Origin: Phycisphaeraceae bacterium
GTDB taxonomy: Bacteria; Planctomycetota; Phycisphaerae; Phycisphaerales; Phycisphaeraceae
Assembly: GCA_020849625.1 (NCBI GenBank)
Contig: JADLFV010000005.1
Span: 1-43,607, forward strand
DNA: 43,607 nt
Reading direction: 5' to 3'
Shown piece after piece: positions 32,966-43,200 of the stretch (position 1 is the first letter of the stretch; every line of letters begins with the position of its first letter). The notes under the pieces were generated by a model, which did not search any database, had not been told where the DNA came from, and worked only from the letters and a program-made list of their open reading frames with translations. The position numbers were made by a program, and so were the translations under genes.

Positions 32966-35428
32966 TTATTTGAGAAGCGGAACCACCTGCTTCTGTATGG
33001 AATTGGTCAGATTGGACTTCTCTGTTAACCATACCAGAACGGGGATTGATGTTGAAGAAGTCTGTGGCAACAGGGCCAAGGCATCACATCCATCCCTGAG
33101 CGCCTCAGGGGGAGAATCCGGCATCAGGGCGCAGCCGATATGGCTCGCGCTGGCCTTCGACCAGCGATAGGCCCCGGCCGTCAAGGCGATGGGCATCTCA
33201 CCCGCAACATCCGATGGCAGCGTCACATAGGCAGCGGGCTGGTCCACGCCGAACATCTGTATCGTCACGCCCTGCGGTTGCCGGGCGATCATCGCAAGGT
33301 CATCGCGGCTCGCCGTGCTCCGGCCAAAGCGACCCGAGGCGATCTGATGCCAGGAACCTGTCGGCCCGACGGTGGCAAACGCGCCGCGATGACCCGACTT
33401 GAGCAACAAGGCCGGGCCTGCCTGCTGCGTCAGTGCCGCGATCTCATCGCCGTTGTCCGAATTGCCATCAAACTCACCGCTGGTCATCGCCAGCAATTTT
33501 GTCGCGTCCGACTCGATCTGTTCGGACCACGTCGGATCGGTCGGCTTGAGCAGGCGAACCACCGTATCGTCCTCGAGTAGCACTGCCAATTCGTCGTACT
33601 CATCCCCATCGGTCTTGAACCGGCCGCGCACCATGGCTTTCACCGGGCGGGTGTTGTCTTTCATCAGGACAACCTTCGGATCGGCGAAACCTCTGGGAAA
33701 TATGTAAATGGGATAACAACCGTCGCTGTCCGGTTGCGAGGACGCCGCGGCGATCTCAGCATTGCCGTGGCGCGGGTTTGTGCCGGAGTCAGGCAGGAAA
33801 TTCCCCGCGGCGATGACGCCCCATCGGGTCTTGCTTCGTCCGCAGCGGTCGAATTCGCAGCCGTTCTGGTCATAGAGAATGATCGAGTAGTAAACCTCGC
33901 TCTCGACCTGACTGCACGGTTGATCGAAGATGACCGCGAAGTCGCTGGCCGGGTGATCCGCTGCGAACTGGCCGACCGTTACTGCGATGGGCTTGTTGCC
34001 GAATCCCAGCATTTGTGCCTGCACCGGGCTGATCTTGAACGTGTTGTAGTCCGGATCGTCCACATCGCTCAGAGCCGCGACCAGGTCCGGCGAGACGACC
34101 AGCATGGCCCGCCCGGGATCTGAGTAACGGGGCGCACCCTGCGGCGAAATGACGTGATAAAGCTTGCGGTCCGCCCCAATCGTGGCACTCAGTTCATCGT
34201 GATAGGCCATGTGCGGCGCGAATTGGCCATACTCGCTGGGTTCGGACCATAGCCACACCGTGTCGTCGGGCTGATTCACGATGACGTTGTGGTGCAGCGA
34301 GAAGAATACGTTGTTCAACGCCACCGGCCGCTGCACGTTGGCAAAGACATTCGAGTCGATCGTGTTGTAGTTGGTTCTCAGGAGAACGCCGATTTTGCAG
34401 TCCTCAAACGTGTTGCGGCGAATTGTGTTGTAGGCCACATAGCATCGACCCTCGTGGGCCAGGTCCACCAGCACCGACGTGCTCTTCTTGCCCGTGCGGA
34501 CGCCGCTGTCGATGGCCAGGTTGTAGCCCTGGAAGAAATTATCCTCGATGAGGTTCCAGCTTGCCGGGTATTCACGGATGTCGTCGCGCTCGCCCTGATT
34601 GCGATAGAGGCTGATCGCCGAGTTATAGTCCCGAGGCGGAAAAGAAGGGCCCAGGAAACGGTTGTTGCGGATGATGCACTGATAGCAGGCGTCGAGCGTC
34701 ACCGCCGTCCAGGAACGTGCGCCGCGGATGTTGTTATCGCGGAAGGTGCTGTTCTCGATGACCCACCCGGTGGAGTCGGCGTTGACGTAGATGCCGATGT
34801 GAATGTTTTCGCTGATGTCGCACTGGCGGATGACGCCGTTGCGGAGCGTGGTGTACAGGCCGCAGATGTTGCGTTTGGTGGTGAGCTTATCCCAGATCAC
34901 CGGCCGATTCTGATGGTCCTCATCAGTCTCCGCCCCGCGCCAGAAGCCCATCAGCGTGATGTTGCGCAGCACGCTCGGCTCGTCGCCGGCCTTGACCTGT
35001 CGAAAATGAAAACCGTCGATGTGATGGAACATCTCATCGGGCTTGATGCTATGGCTGTACCAGTCCTGCAATGTCCAGTCGCGATAGGCCGGCTTCTGCA
35101 CGTCGATCACCAGACCATTGCCGTCGATCATGATCGGGTCGGCAGCGGTGACGCGGAAGACCGCCTCCGTTTTGCCCTGCACCTGCTCGTAGCGTTCGGT
35201 GCTGAACTGCCAGGGCGTGTCGCGCTGGGCGAAAGTGACCGGGCAATCAATTTCGAACGGCTCAACCACCTCGCCGTTCTCATACCAATCCGCCCAGCGC
35301 TGCTGATTCCACGGATCGAACTGGCCGCCCTGCGCGCCGAGCACGTCGGAGATCGGCTTGGCAGTGGCAATAGAATTGATCATGCCCGCCGCAGCGCAGA
35401 CCACGACGCAGGCTGTTTGGAACTTCAT
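32966..35428 (-). CDS. exported beta-helix protein with FG-GAP-like C-terminal region
   Basis: ATG at 35428 was chosen for AGGAG seven bases upstream and a clean signal peptide (MKFQTACVVVCAAAGMINSI, then ATAKP). The mature part (820 residues in all) has a beta-helix of about 400 residues with NosD-like coils (GIYVNADSTGWVIENSTFRD, ACYQCIIRNNRFLG, CYVAYNTIRRNTFEDCKIGV, DSNVFANVQRPVALNNVFFS). A C-terminal half follows with weak propeller-like repeats (MVRGRFKTDGDEYDELAVLL, GEFDGNSDNGDEIAALTQ, SGRFGRSTASRDDLAMIA). This could be a polysaccharide lyase or hydrolase, or a binding protein; catalytic residues cannot be assigned. It is secreted or surface-bound, and precedes the symporter gene on the same strand. 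Confidence 0.85.
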   Translation of the reverse strand: MKFQTACVVVCAAAGMINSIATAKPISDVLGAQGGQFDPWNQQRWADWYENGEVVEPFEIDCPVTFAQRDTPWQFSTERYEQVQGKTEAVFRVTAADPIMIDGNGLVIDVQKPAYRDWTLQDWYSHSIKPDEMFHHIDGFHFRQVKAGDEPSVLRNITLMGFWRGAETDEDHQNRPVIWDKLTTKRNICGLYTTLRNGVIRQCDISENIHIGIYVNADSTGWVIENSTFRDNNIRGARSWTAVTLDACYQCIIRNNRFLGPSFPPRDYNSAISLYRNQGERDDIREYPASWNLIEDNFFQGYNLAIDSGVRTGKKSTSVLVDLAHEGRCYVAYNTIRRNTFEDCKIGVLLRTNYNTIDSNVFANVQRPVALNNVFFSLHHNVIVNQPDDTVWLWSEPSEYGQFAPHMAYHDELSATIGADRKLYHVISPQGAPRYSDPGRAMLVVSPDLVAALSDVDDPDYNTFKISPVQAQMLGFGNKPIAVTVGQFAADHPASDFAVIFDQPCSQVESEVYYSIILYDQNGCEFDRCGRSKTRWGVIAAGNFLPDSGTNPRHGNAEIAAASSQPDSDGCYPIYIFPRGFADPKVVLMKDNTRPVKAMVRGRFKTDGDEYDELAVLLEDDTVVRLLKPTDPTWSEQIESDATKLLAMTSGEFDGNSDNGDEIAALTQQAGPALLLKSGHRGAFATVGPTGSWHQIASGRFGRSTASRDDLAMIARQPQGVTIQMFGVDQPAAYVTLPSDVAGEMPIALTAGAYRWSKASASHIGCALMPDSPPEALRDGCDALALLPQTSSTSIPVLVWLTEKSNLTNSIQKQVVPLLK

Positions 35429-35484
35429 GACGCACTCCTGCTGAAGATTGTAACGGCGGTTGACACGACGGCCGGCATGCCTCG

Positions 35485-36303
35485 TCAGCGCCAATCGATC
35501 GTGCCCACGCGGTTGGGATTGCCTGCCCCGCTGGCGCCTTCGGGCTCCTGGTCGTCCACGCCATTGATCAGCAGCCCGAACCAGGAACTGGTCACGTCGT
35601 GCCAGTCGGAAAACACCGCGTGGCCGTCGGTGAAGCTGTAGTTTTTGCCGGTCAGGCCGTTGTGCGGCTGGGGGATCAGCGTGGCGTCAAAGAATCGCAT
35701 CCAGGAGGTCCAGCCCGCGGCACGTTTGTTTTCAGGCGTCAGAGGCCCGGCGGAGGTGGTGTAAATCGGTCGCACCACGGATTTGTTGGATCGGCCGTCG
35801 GCGTCGTGATACGCGACCAGGCCGCGGCGAGCGCGGATGTCATCGAACTTCCAGGTGGCCACCACGCCGCTCTGCACGTAGCCGATGTCATCAGTGTCGG
35901 TGGGCGTGGCCCCGCCGGTGCGCAGAATATCGTTGGCCGGGCAGATGAACAGGTCATTGCTGCGAGCCAGGTAGGTATAGATGTGATAGACCCAACTGTC
36001 GTTGGTGAATCGCCCGGGGCCGTTGTTTTCCTTGCCGTTGGCGATGGGGTGGATGATGTCGTAGCCGCTGGGGGGCAGCGCCGCATTGGCGGTGCTGGCG
36101 TATTGATGGGGGAAGGCGCCCTCATGATCGGCAGCATACGCGCTGCCGGCCATCGATAGCTGCCGCAGGTTGGACAGACAGGCTGACGTGCGGGCCGCCT
36201 CGCGCGCTTTTTTCAGGGCCGGCAGCAGAATCGAAATGAGCAGGGCAATGATGGAAATGACCACCAGCAACTCGATCAGGGTGAATCCTCGTTGACGCCG
36301 CAT
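35485..36303 (-). CDS. pseudopilin-type protein, N-terminal methylation motif
   Basis: The leader MRRQR precedes the prepilin signature [20 protein letters not shown], then [20 protein letters not shown]. Near the C-terminus [16 protein letters not shown] corresponds to the DGH/H-X9-DG type ending of planctomycete pseudopilins. Three ATGs compete (36303, 36312, 36318); 36303 is chosen because GGAG lies eight bases before it and the leader has normal length. The 272-residue protein is inserted in the inner membrane and processed by a prepilin peptidase. It sits between the beta-helix gene (56 bp downstream) and the dockerin/PEP-CTERM gene (95 bp upstream) and is a paralogue of the protein at 21205-21993. 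Confidence 0.88.
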   Translation of the reverse strand: MRRQRGFTLIELLVVISIIALLISILLPALKKAREAARTSACLSNLRQLSMAGSAYAADHEGAFPHQYASTANAALPPSGYDIIHPIANGKENNGPGRFTNDSWVYHIYTYLARSNDLFICPANDILRTGGATPTDTDDIGYVQSGVVATWKFDDIRARRGLVAYHDADGRSNKSVVRPIYTTSAGPLTPENKRAAGWTSWMRFFDATLIPQPHNGLTGKNYSFTDGHAVFSDWHDVTSSWFGLLINGVDDQEPEGASGAGNPNRVGTIDWR

Positions 36304-36398
36304 GATAAGCATCTCCATATGACGGTTGCGGGCAATAGCTGTTTTCGATGCAAACGCGGTGTCCGTCGCTGGACGCACGCCGCGTGAGGAGGAAACGG

Positions 36399-37466
36399 TC
36401 AATGGCTCATGCCCCGGTGTAACAGCGTCAGGCTGACGAGGCTCAGTAGAGTCAACGTAGCCGGCTCGGGGATCGACACGCTGGCCAGGGCCTGATCGAA
36501 GCTGATGTCCGCTGCGGCGCCAAAGCCCCAGTTGTCACCAATGATCTGAAGGTCCGCCAGGTTCACCGAGCCGTCGCCGGTGAAATCAGCCGAACCCCAG
36601 TTGGCGGTGGTGGACTGCCAGTTGTCTCCCAGAATCTGCAGGTCGGCCAGGTTGACCATGCCGTCAGCATTGGCGTCGCCGTCATGCACGGGGTTGATGG
36701 CGACCACATCGCTCCAGGTGGTGCCGATGCGGATTTCGTCGAACGTCGCGGAAAAACCTGCGGCGTTGCCACTGTGCAGGCGCAGGGAATGGAGGATCTG
36801 GCTGTTATCTTCTGTGCCTCCGATGATGGTCCAGGCGACAGGCTCCGAGTCATCGACGCGATCCGAGGAGGAGTAGATTTTCATGAAGATCTGGTCGGAT
36901 TCAGGCGAAGCTGCAACCGAGATTTTGCCGACCACGAAATACGTTTCATCGTCCAGGTAGGGCGTGGTGCCGTCCACGTTGGCGCCGATTGACTGGGTTC
37001 GCGGGAATTCGCCGTTGCTGTTGACGGTCCAACCCGCGACTTCGGCGGCGCTCAGCCCGTCCACTGCGTTTTGACGCAGGATCAGGCCGCTGAATTCGCC
37101 GCTGGTGCCAAGCGTGGAGCCTGTACGCCGCAGCAGCCAACTGACGTAGATGGTTTGGGGATTGCCCATATTCATCGGCGTCGTGAAGTCACGGAAGTTG
37201 TCGCTCTGGCTGGTGGCCGCGGTGTTCAAGCTGTTGCCCGATCCGGCGGCGATCCAAGGATGGCTCAGACTGTCGGCCACGACCGTCATGCCCACGGCCG
37301 TAGGCCAGGCCGCTGAGAATCCGCTGCCGCCGTTCTGTCCCGACAGTGCGCCTTCCGTGTAGTCGAATCCTTCGTAGGCGAGCAGTTCGCCTCGTGCCTG
37401 CGTCAGCATGCACGTCATTGCCAGACCAGCGCCGATGCACGCCAGTCTCTTCAGTATTTCATTCAT
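36399..37466 (-). CDS. surface protein with LamG-like domain, dockerin-like repeats and PEP-CTERM
   Basis: The signal peptide ([19 protein letters not shown]) leads to a beta-rich domain of about 230 residues ([40 protein letters not shown]). Two dockerin-like units follow ([39 protein letters not shown]), then the linker [20 protein letters not shown] and a hydrophobic PEP-CTERM tail ending HRGMSH. Its repeats and tail are nearly the same as in the product at 24243-25373, so the two are recent or strongly conserved paralogues, while the N-terminal domains differ more. AAGGAG lies seven bases before ATG 37466. The LacI gene is 53 bp upstream on the same strand. Confidence 0.9.
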   Translation of the reverse strand: MNEILKRLACIGAGLAMTCMLTQARGELLAYEGFDYTEGALSGQNGGSGFSAAWPTAVGMTVVADSLSHPWIAAGSGNSLNTAATSQSDNFRDFTTPMNMGNPQTIYVSWLLRRTGSTLGTSGEFSGLILRQNAVDGLSAAEVAGWTVNSNGEFPRTQSIGANVDGTTPYLDDETYFVVGKISVAASPESDQIFMKIYSSSDRVDDSEPVAWTIIGGTEDNSQILHSLRLHSGNAAGFSATFDEIRIGTTWSDVVAINPVHDGDANADGMVNLADLQILGDNWQSTTANWGSADFTGDGSVNLADLQIIGDNWGFGAAADISFDQALASVSIPEPATLTLLSLVSLTLLHRGMSH

Positions 37467-37519
37467 GTCTCGACTCCTTGCAAAATGGGTTTGGAAGATG
37501 AACTCAGCATATGGGTCTA

Positions 37520-38539
37520 TCACTCGCCCGGAACCAGTTCGGGCGCCACGGTCACCTTGATTCGCTCATCGGCGCTGCCGTGCTCGATACGCCAGCACAG
37601 TTCCTGAACGGCGCGTTCGCCCATGGCACGGGGGCCGACGTTGATCGTCGCCGGGCGCGGGTTCAGCCCGATCAGCGCTACCTTTTCCTCGTCGCTGCCC
37701 ACGATGTCCACATCTCTGCCCGCGCGCAGGCCGCGCTGATCCAGCAGGCGATAGACCATCGCCACTTGCAGATCCAATGGAATGAACATGCCCGTCGGCC
37801 GATCCTTCAGGGCCATGAAGGCATCGACCTGCTCGGCGACCTGCTGCTCAAAAAGCGCCAGGTCCAGGTCTTCATCGTGGACCCAGGATTCACCATGCCT
37901 GCCGATGAGCGCATCGCAGCGGCAGCCGCCCTGCTGGGCGATGAATTCGAAGTACCGGCAACGCAGGTCGAGCACCGGATTGCCGCCCATGGCGTTGAGC
38001 ACGCCCAGGCGCTGATGGCCGCGACCGATCAGATACTCAGCCGCCAGTCTGCCGATCGACTCGTTGCCTTCCAGCAGCACGTGGCCGCTGGCGTCGTGGT
38101 GTGAGGAGAGCCAGACGCAGGGGATGCCCTGGATAAAGTTGAGAATGTCGTCGTTTGGATTGCGGCCCTGAAGAATCAGACCGCTGACCTGTCGGCGACG
38201 GACAATCTCGGGCAAATCGTCAACGCTGCTGACATGGGCGAGCACCATGTCCATCTTCTTCTGGCGCATGGCGGCTTCGATGCTGCGCAACATGCGGAAG
38301 AAGCTGTGGCGATAGTCGTAGAACTGATTGCCGTGGAAGATCAGCACCGCCACGGTCTCCAGCGGCAAGGTCGAGCCGATACGTTTGCGCGGCATGGGCT
38401 GGTAGTTCAACTGCCGCATGGCCTGATGAACGCGGCGGACGTTGTCGGCCGAGACCGTGGGGTAATTGTTGATCACCTTGGAAACGGTGGCCTGCGAGAC
38501 GCCGGCGAGATTGGCAACGTCGGTGACGGTCATGTTCAT
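37520..38539 (-). CDS. LacI-family transcriptional regulator
   Basis: This 339-residue regulator has the N-terminal LacI helix-turn-helix TVTDVANLAGVSQATVSKVI, hinge VRRVHQAMRQLNYQPM, and a periplasmic-binding-protein-like effector domain (ETVAVLIFHG, VSGLILQGRNPNDDI, RLAAEYLIGRGHQRLGVLNA, DVDIVGSDEEKVALI). Such proteins are usually relieved by a mono- or disaccharide. The spacing-limiting ATG at 38539 may be replaced by 38533. It faces the genes at 38817-43266 and lies just upstream of the dockerin/PEP-CTERM gene, so it is placed to control both directions from the AT-rich gap, plausibly in response to a mannose-containing sugar given the mannosidase gene (inference). Confidence 0.92.
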   Translation of the reverse strand: MNMTVTDVANLAGVSQATVSKVINNYPTVSADNVRRVHQAMRQLNYQPMPRKRIGSTLPLETVAVLIFHGNQFYDYRHSFFRMLRSIEAAMRQKKMDMVLAHVSSVDDLPEIVRRRQVSGLILQGRNPNDDILNFIQGIPCVWLSSHHDASGHVLLEGNESIGRLAAEYLIGRGHQRLGVLNAMGGNPVLDLRCRYFEFIAQQGGCRCDALIGRHGESWVHDEDLDLALFEQQVAEQVDAFMALKDRPTGMFIPLDLQVAMVYRLLDQRGLRAGRDVDIVGSDEEKVALIGLNPRPATINVGPRAMGERAVQELCWRIEHGSADERIKVTVAPELVPGE

Positions 38540-38574
38540 TTTCAGCCTATCTCCGGGGGGTGAACTGTCAATAG

Positions 38575-38716
38575 ATATTCTGTAAAGTTACATATATTCT
38601 ATAATATTCTTGACCTGTGTACAGTGGATTTAATTGAATATAATTTCGCATATTCGTGGCAAAACGCACCAGACAGAGGCAAAATTGACTACTTATGGCC
38701 AATATTATTCTAGAAT
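38575..38716. promoter_or_regulatory. AT-rich divergent control region with repeated ATATTCT
   Basis: ATATTCT occurs at 38575-38581, 38594-38600 and 38604-38610, and a related perfect palindrome ATTCTAGAAT lies at 38707-38716 directly beside the -35 box of the rightward promoter. The 277-bp gap is strikingly AT-rich against its flanks. These are the best candidates for LacI-family operators here. Confidence 0.45.
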
Positions 38717-38717
38717 G

Positions 38718-38745
38718 TTGACATGTATTCCTGGCGCGGTATGTT
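38718..38745 (+). promoter_or_regulatory. sigma-70-like promoter for the 38817 gene
   Basis: TTGACA (38718-38723) and TATGTT (38740-38745) are spaced by 16 bp, about 70 bp before the start codon at 38817. The palindrome ATTCTAGAAT abuts the -35 box, as expected of a repressible promoter. Confidence 0.55.
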
Positions 38746-38816
38746 GTACCTGGCGACTGCGAATCCGCTGTGCTTTCGCAGTCGAGCCCGTTTCACTATC
38801 CTCAGGCGTGTGACCT

Positions 38817-39767
38817 ATGTTTGATATCAGCACCACGGTGTTGCCCGGCCCAGGAGCCGAACGCGTGCAGCAGACGCTTTATCATCCCTTGACGCATGTG
38901 CTCAGTGCCGACTACTTCAATCAGGGCATGAACGGTTGGATGGAGTTGATGCCCAACTTCACCCAGCCGGGCTTCAACAGCCGCAAGAGCATTGTCGAGA
39001 AGAAACGCTTCGGCCCGGTCATGCTCTCCAACGCCACCTTCTCCTACGGCGGCACACACGGCGCACTGACCGGCGGCTACTGCCTCAAGCTCGCCACCCG
39101 CGCTGAAGCCAATCCCTACGAACAACCGCCCGCCTCCGGCAGCATGAGCCATGCCATCAAACGCCTGACCGACATCCATACCCCCGGCCTGCGCCAGGTC
39201 GAGTGCTGGTTCGCCTACAAGCCGGAGCAGGATCGCATCGGCCTGGGCGAGAAGGACATCCGCGCCTTCGGCGTGATGTTCGATCGTCAGGACCAGCGCG
39301 GCCGCACTTACGCCGGCGTGCGCTATCTCAACAGCGTCAACGGGAAACTGATCAAGCGCTGGCAGATCATGCAGGCTGCCGACGTCACCGATGAACAGTG
39401 GGCCCACGGCACCAAGGGCGACTGGTGCAAGCGCGGCATCGACCCGCAGTGGAACGGCCGCCGCTATCCCGACGGCAGCACCGACGGTTTCACCTTCGTT
39501 GAAGACGGCCACCACGACCTCTGCTACAACGAAAGCGACGACAAGTTCAACTGGACATACCTGCGTTTCGTCATCGACACCGCCGCGCTGGAATACGTGG
39601 AACTTCAATGTGGCGAGCGCGTTTTCAACCTGCGCGGCCTGTCTCTGTCGCTGGTCGATCCATACAAAGGCATCATGGGTTTGTTGAATCCCATCTTCTG
39701 GGTGGAGACCGACGCGGATCGGCGGGTGTTCCTGTTCCTGGATTCTGTTGTTGTCTCGTCGGAGTGA
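38817..39767 (+). CDS. uncharacterised protein, probably sugar-related
   Basis: I do not recognise a named family. The 316-residue protein has no signal peptide and no membrane span. It is rich in aromatic and charged residues with beta-type sequence (FSYGGTHGALTGGYCLKLAT, VECWFAYKPEQDRIGLGEKD, IRAFGVMFDRQDQRGRTYAG, YLRFVIDTAALEYVELQCGE), which could form a jelly-roll/concanavalin-like sandwich. The start ATG at 38817 has only a weak CAGG ribosome site. It is the first rightward gene after the LacI-type control region and is followed seven bases later by another unknown gene and then an alpha-mannosidase, so a role in handling a mannose-containing compound in the cytoplasm is a reasonable guess. 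Confidence 0.75.
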   Translation: MFDISTTVLPGPGAERVQQTLYHPLTHVLSADYFNQGMNGWMELMPNFTQPGFNSRKSIVEKKRFGPVMLSNATFSYGGTHGALTGGYCLKLATRAEANPYEQPPASGSMSHAIKRLTDIHTPGLRQVECWFAYKPEQDRIGLGEKDIRAFGVMFDRQDQRGRTYAGVRYLNSVNGKLIKRWQIMQAADVTDEQWAHGTKGDWCKRGIDPQWNGRRYPDGSTDGFTFVEDGHHDLCYNESDDKFNWTYLRFVIDTAALEYVELQCGERVFNLRGLSLSLVDPYKGIMGLLNPIFWVETDADRRVFLFLDSVVVSSE

Positions 39768-39774
39768 GTTGGCC

Positions 39775-40122
39775 ATGGCCCTGCAGCAAAGCGTCACCGC
39801 GGTGCTCGAACGTCACGCGATCCTCAGTGGTCAGTGGGCCACGGAGCCTTACGAAACCGCCTGGGCCGGCGAAGCGCTGTTTTTCATTCGCATTGAGGCA
39901 ATCGAAGGCGGCGAAGCGCGGGTGGACGCCCGAGTGCAGATTTCACCCGACGGCATACACTGGGCCGACGAGGGCTCGATCTTTCCCGAGATGACTGCAG
40001 AGGGCCAGTATTTCCTGCGCGTCAAGCGCTTCGGCGGCTGGTTGCGCCTGGCGGGGCAAGTCAAAGGCCCGGAGGGTTGTGCGGTGCAGGTGACGATCCA
40101 CCTGGTGCTCAAAGAGAGTTGA
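39775..40122 (+). CDS. small uncharacterised protein
   Basis: This 115-residue soluble protein of unknown family is mostly predicted beta (FFIRIEAIEGGEARVDARVQ, ISPDGIHWADEGSIFPEMTA, QYFLRVKRFGGWLRLAGQVK), reading like a single compact beta-sandwich. It begins seven bases after the stop of the preceding gene with GGAG upstream, so the two are almost certainly co-translated and may form a complex. ATG at 39775 is preferred to an in-frame TTG at 39748 inside the upstream gene. The 120 bp after it show no terminator or other feature. Confidence 0.75.
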   Translation: MALQQSVTAVLERHAILSGQWATEPYETAWAGEALFFIRIEAIEGGEARVDARVQISPDGIHWADEGSIFPEMTAEGQYFLRVKRFGGWLRLAGQVKGPEGCAVQVTIHLVLKES

Positions 40123-40242
40123 TCGTGGAACGATGCCGGTCGCCGATTCCTGGCGCACTCGAGCGTTTCGATCAGCGGATGATCGATTGATGCTCTGGCG
40201 TGACCGCCGACGCGACCTGGACTGATCGGTAAACTATCCGCA

Positions 40243-43200
40243 ATGCTCAAGCACCCCCAGTACACGCGGCAGCGATTCCAAGTGCTGCTGCAGCAGGTTC
40301 AGAAGCGGATATACGGTGACTGTCAGCTCATCGAGTCGCTGCAAGTCAGCGGACCGGTGGATCGCATCACCTGCAGCCAGGCCCAGCAACTCGAATACAG
40401 TCCCGCTTCCGTCGGCATGTTGCTCGGGCCCAATTGGGCCACATACTGGTTCAAAGCTCAGGCCACGGTCCCTGCCGCCTGGGCCGGCAGCCGTGTTGAT
40501 CTGCTTTGGGAGACCGGCGGCGAAGCCTGTCTGTGGATCGACGGCCGATCCATTCAAGGACTCAACTCTCGAATCAGAGACCCCCGCACGGAAGCTCGCC
40601 TTATCAATCGCGCTGAGCCCGATCAGACCATCAGCTTCACCGTTGAAGCCGCCTGCAACAGTATGTTCGGCCTGCGCAGTGGCAGTGGTCTGGTTGAGGA
40701 GACCGGCCCTGTCACCCCGTACGCGTTGACACGTGCTGACATCGCACGCTTCGATGAACAGGTCTGGCGCTTGTATCACGATCTGAAGCTTCTGGTGGAT
40801 CTGGAAGCAGGTCTCAGCACCGATGGCCAGGACCCTTCCTGGGCCGGCCGGTTGCTCGGCGAACTCAATCGCGTCTGCAATCTGATCGACCTCGATGACC
40901 GAACCACCTGGCCCGCGGCGCAAGCGATCATCGACGAGTTGTACCAGCATCGCAACGGCACGCACGCTCACGAGCTGAGCGCCATCGGCCACGCCCACAT
41001 CGACACCGCCTGGCTCTGGCCGTTAGCTGAGACCTACCGCAAGTGCGTGCGCACATTCAGTACCGCGCTGCGCCTGATGGATGAGTATCCCCAATACAAG
41101 TTCGCCTGTTCGCAGGCCTTTCAATACCGCTGGATCAAGCGGCGCAATCCCGATCTTTACAGCCGCATCAAGGCGGCCCATCAGCGAGGCCAGTGGGTGC
41201 CGGTGGGCGGCACGTGGATCGAGCCGGACTGCAATCTGCCTTCGGGCGAATCGTTATGCCGTCAGTTCCTGATGGGCCAGCGCTATTTTGAAGCTGAGTT
41301 CGGCCGGCGCTGCCGCGAGTTTTGGAACCCTGACGTCTTCGGGTATAACGGGCAACTGCCGCAGATCATGCGCCAGGCGGGCATCACGCGCTTCCTGACG
41401 CAGAAGCTCAGTTGGAACCGCTTCAACGCTCCGCGCCATCATACCTTCACCTGGCGCGGTGTTGACGGCAGCGAAGTGCTGGCTCACTTTCCACCGGCTG
41501 ACACCTACAACGCCATGGCCGACGTCGCCGAGTTTCGCCGGCATGTCAGTAAGCACAAGGATCACGACCGCAGTCGCGAAGCATTCATGCTCTTCGGCTA
41601 TGGTGACGGCGGCGGCGGCCCCACGCGCGTGATGCTCGAGAACATCAAGCGGGCCGGCGATCTGCAGGGTCTGCCGCGCGTGACGATGCGCAGCAGCGAG
41701 GAGTTTTTTGATCGCCTGCAGGCTGATTGTCAGGATCTGCCGATGTGCATTGGCGAACTTTACTTTGAACTGCACCGCGGCACTTACACCACGCAGGCGG
41801 CCATCAAGCGCGGCAACCGCAAGGGCGAATGGCTGCTGCACGATCTCGACCTGGCCGCAGCCCTGGCCCATCGACTCAGCAAATCGTATGAGTTCCCAAG
41901 CGAACCGTTGCACGAGCTTTGGGCGATGCTGCTACTGAACCAGTTCCACGACATCCTGCCCGGCTCCAGCATCGATCAGGTCAACGAGCAGGCCCGACGC
42001 GAGTACGAACAATTGCAACAAGATGGTTCTGCTTTGTGCAGGCAAGCTCAGGATGCTTTGGCATCTGCGCTATCAGAACAGTCCAAGGTTGACACTTCTG
42101 TTCAGAGTCCGTGGAACACGTTGGGCGTCGAGCGTTGCGAGGTGACGGCCACACCTGATGGTTCATTGACCAAGGTGTCGTGCCCGTCCTGCGGCATCGG
42201 TCAAACGGTGCAACTGCAACAAGCGGTGGCGCTCATGCAGACCAGTCATGATCGATGGACGATGAGCAACCGCCATCTGCAGGCGGAGATAACTGCTGCC
42301 GGCTCAATCGTCAGCCTGATTCACCTGGCCAGCAGGCGCCAGTGTCTGGCCGATGCCGCCAACGTGCTGGAAATTTACGACGATCAGCCCGCCAACTGGG
42401 ACGCTTGGGACATCGAGCCCAGCGCATTGGAGACGGGCAAGCCGTGTCCGCCGGCCCACGAGGCGGCTGTCCACCTGCAAAATGATTTGCGCGTGGAGTT
42501 GCGATTCGAGCGTCGCGTGGGCAAGGCGAGCACGATGACACAGATGATTCGCCTCGATGCCGATTCACCGCGCCTCGAAGTGCACAGCCGCATTAACTGG
42601 CAGGAAAACCATCGCATGCTCAAAGCGGCCTTCCCCGTGCAGGTGCTGGCCACGGATGCGACCTATGAGATGCAGTATCAGGCGGTGCAGCGGCCGACGC
42701 ATTACACCAACAGTTACGACCTGGCCAAGTACGAGGTGCCCGGCCACCGTTTCGTGGACCTCTCCGAGCACGGCTTTGGCGTTGCGCTGCTGTCGGAGTC
42801 CAAGTATGGCTTCAACACCATCGACAACGTGATGCGCATGACCTTGCTGCGGGCTACCTGCTTGCCCGACCCCATGGCTGACCGCGGCGAACACGGCTTC
42901 GCTTACGCGCTCTATCCCCATCAGGGCGACTGGCGCGACGGCGGCGTGGTCGCTGAGGCCATGCGATTTAACAATCCCGTGCGCTGGCTGAGCGGAACCC
43001 TGCCGCAGCGCAGTTTCTTCACCGTCGATGATCCCAACCTGATCCTCGACTCGATCAAACGCACCGAGGACAGCCGTGGCCTGCTGCTGCGCCTCTACGA
43101 AGCCCACGGCGGCCGCGGTGTCGCACGCCTGACCTGCGGCCTGCCCTTCAGCGAAGCGCGATACTGCAACATCCTGGAAGACCCCGGCGATTCACTGCAA

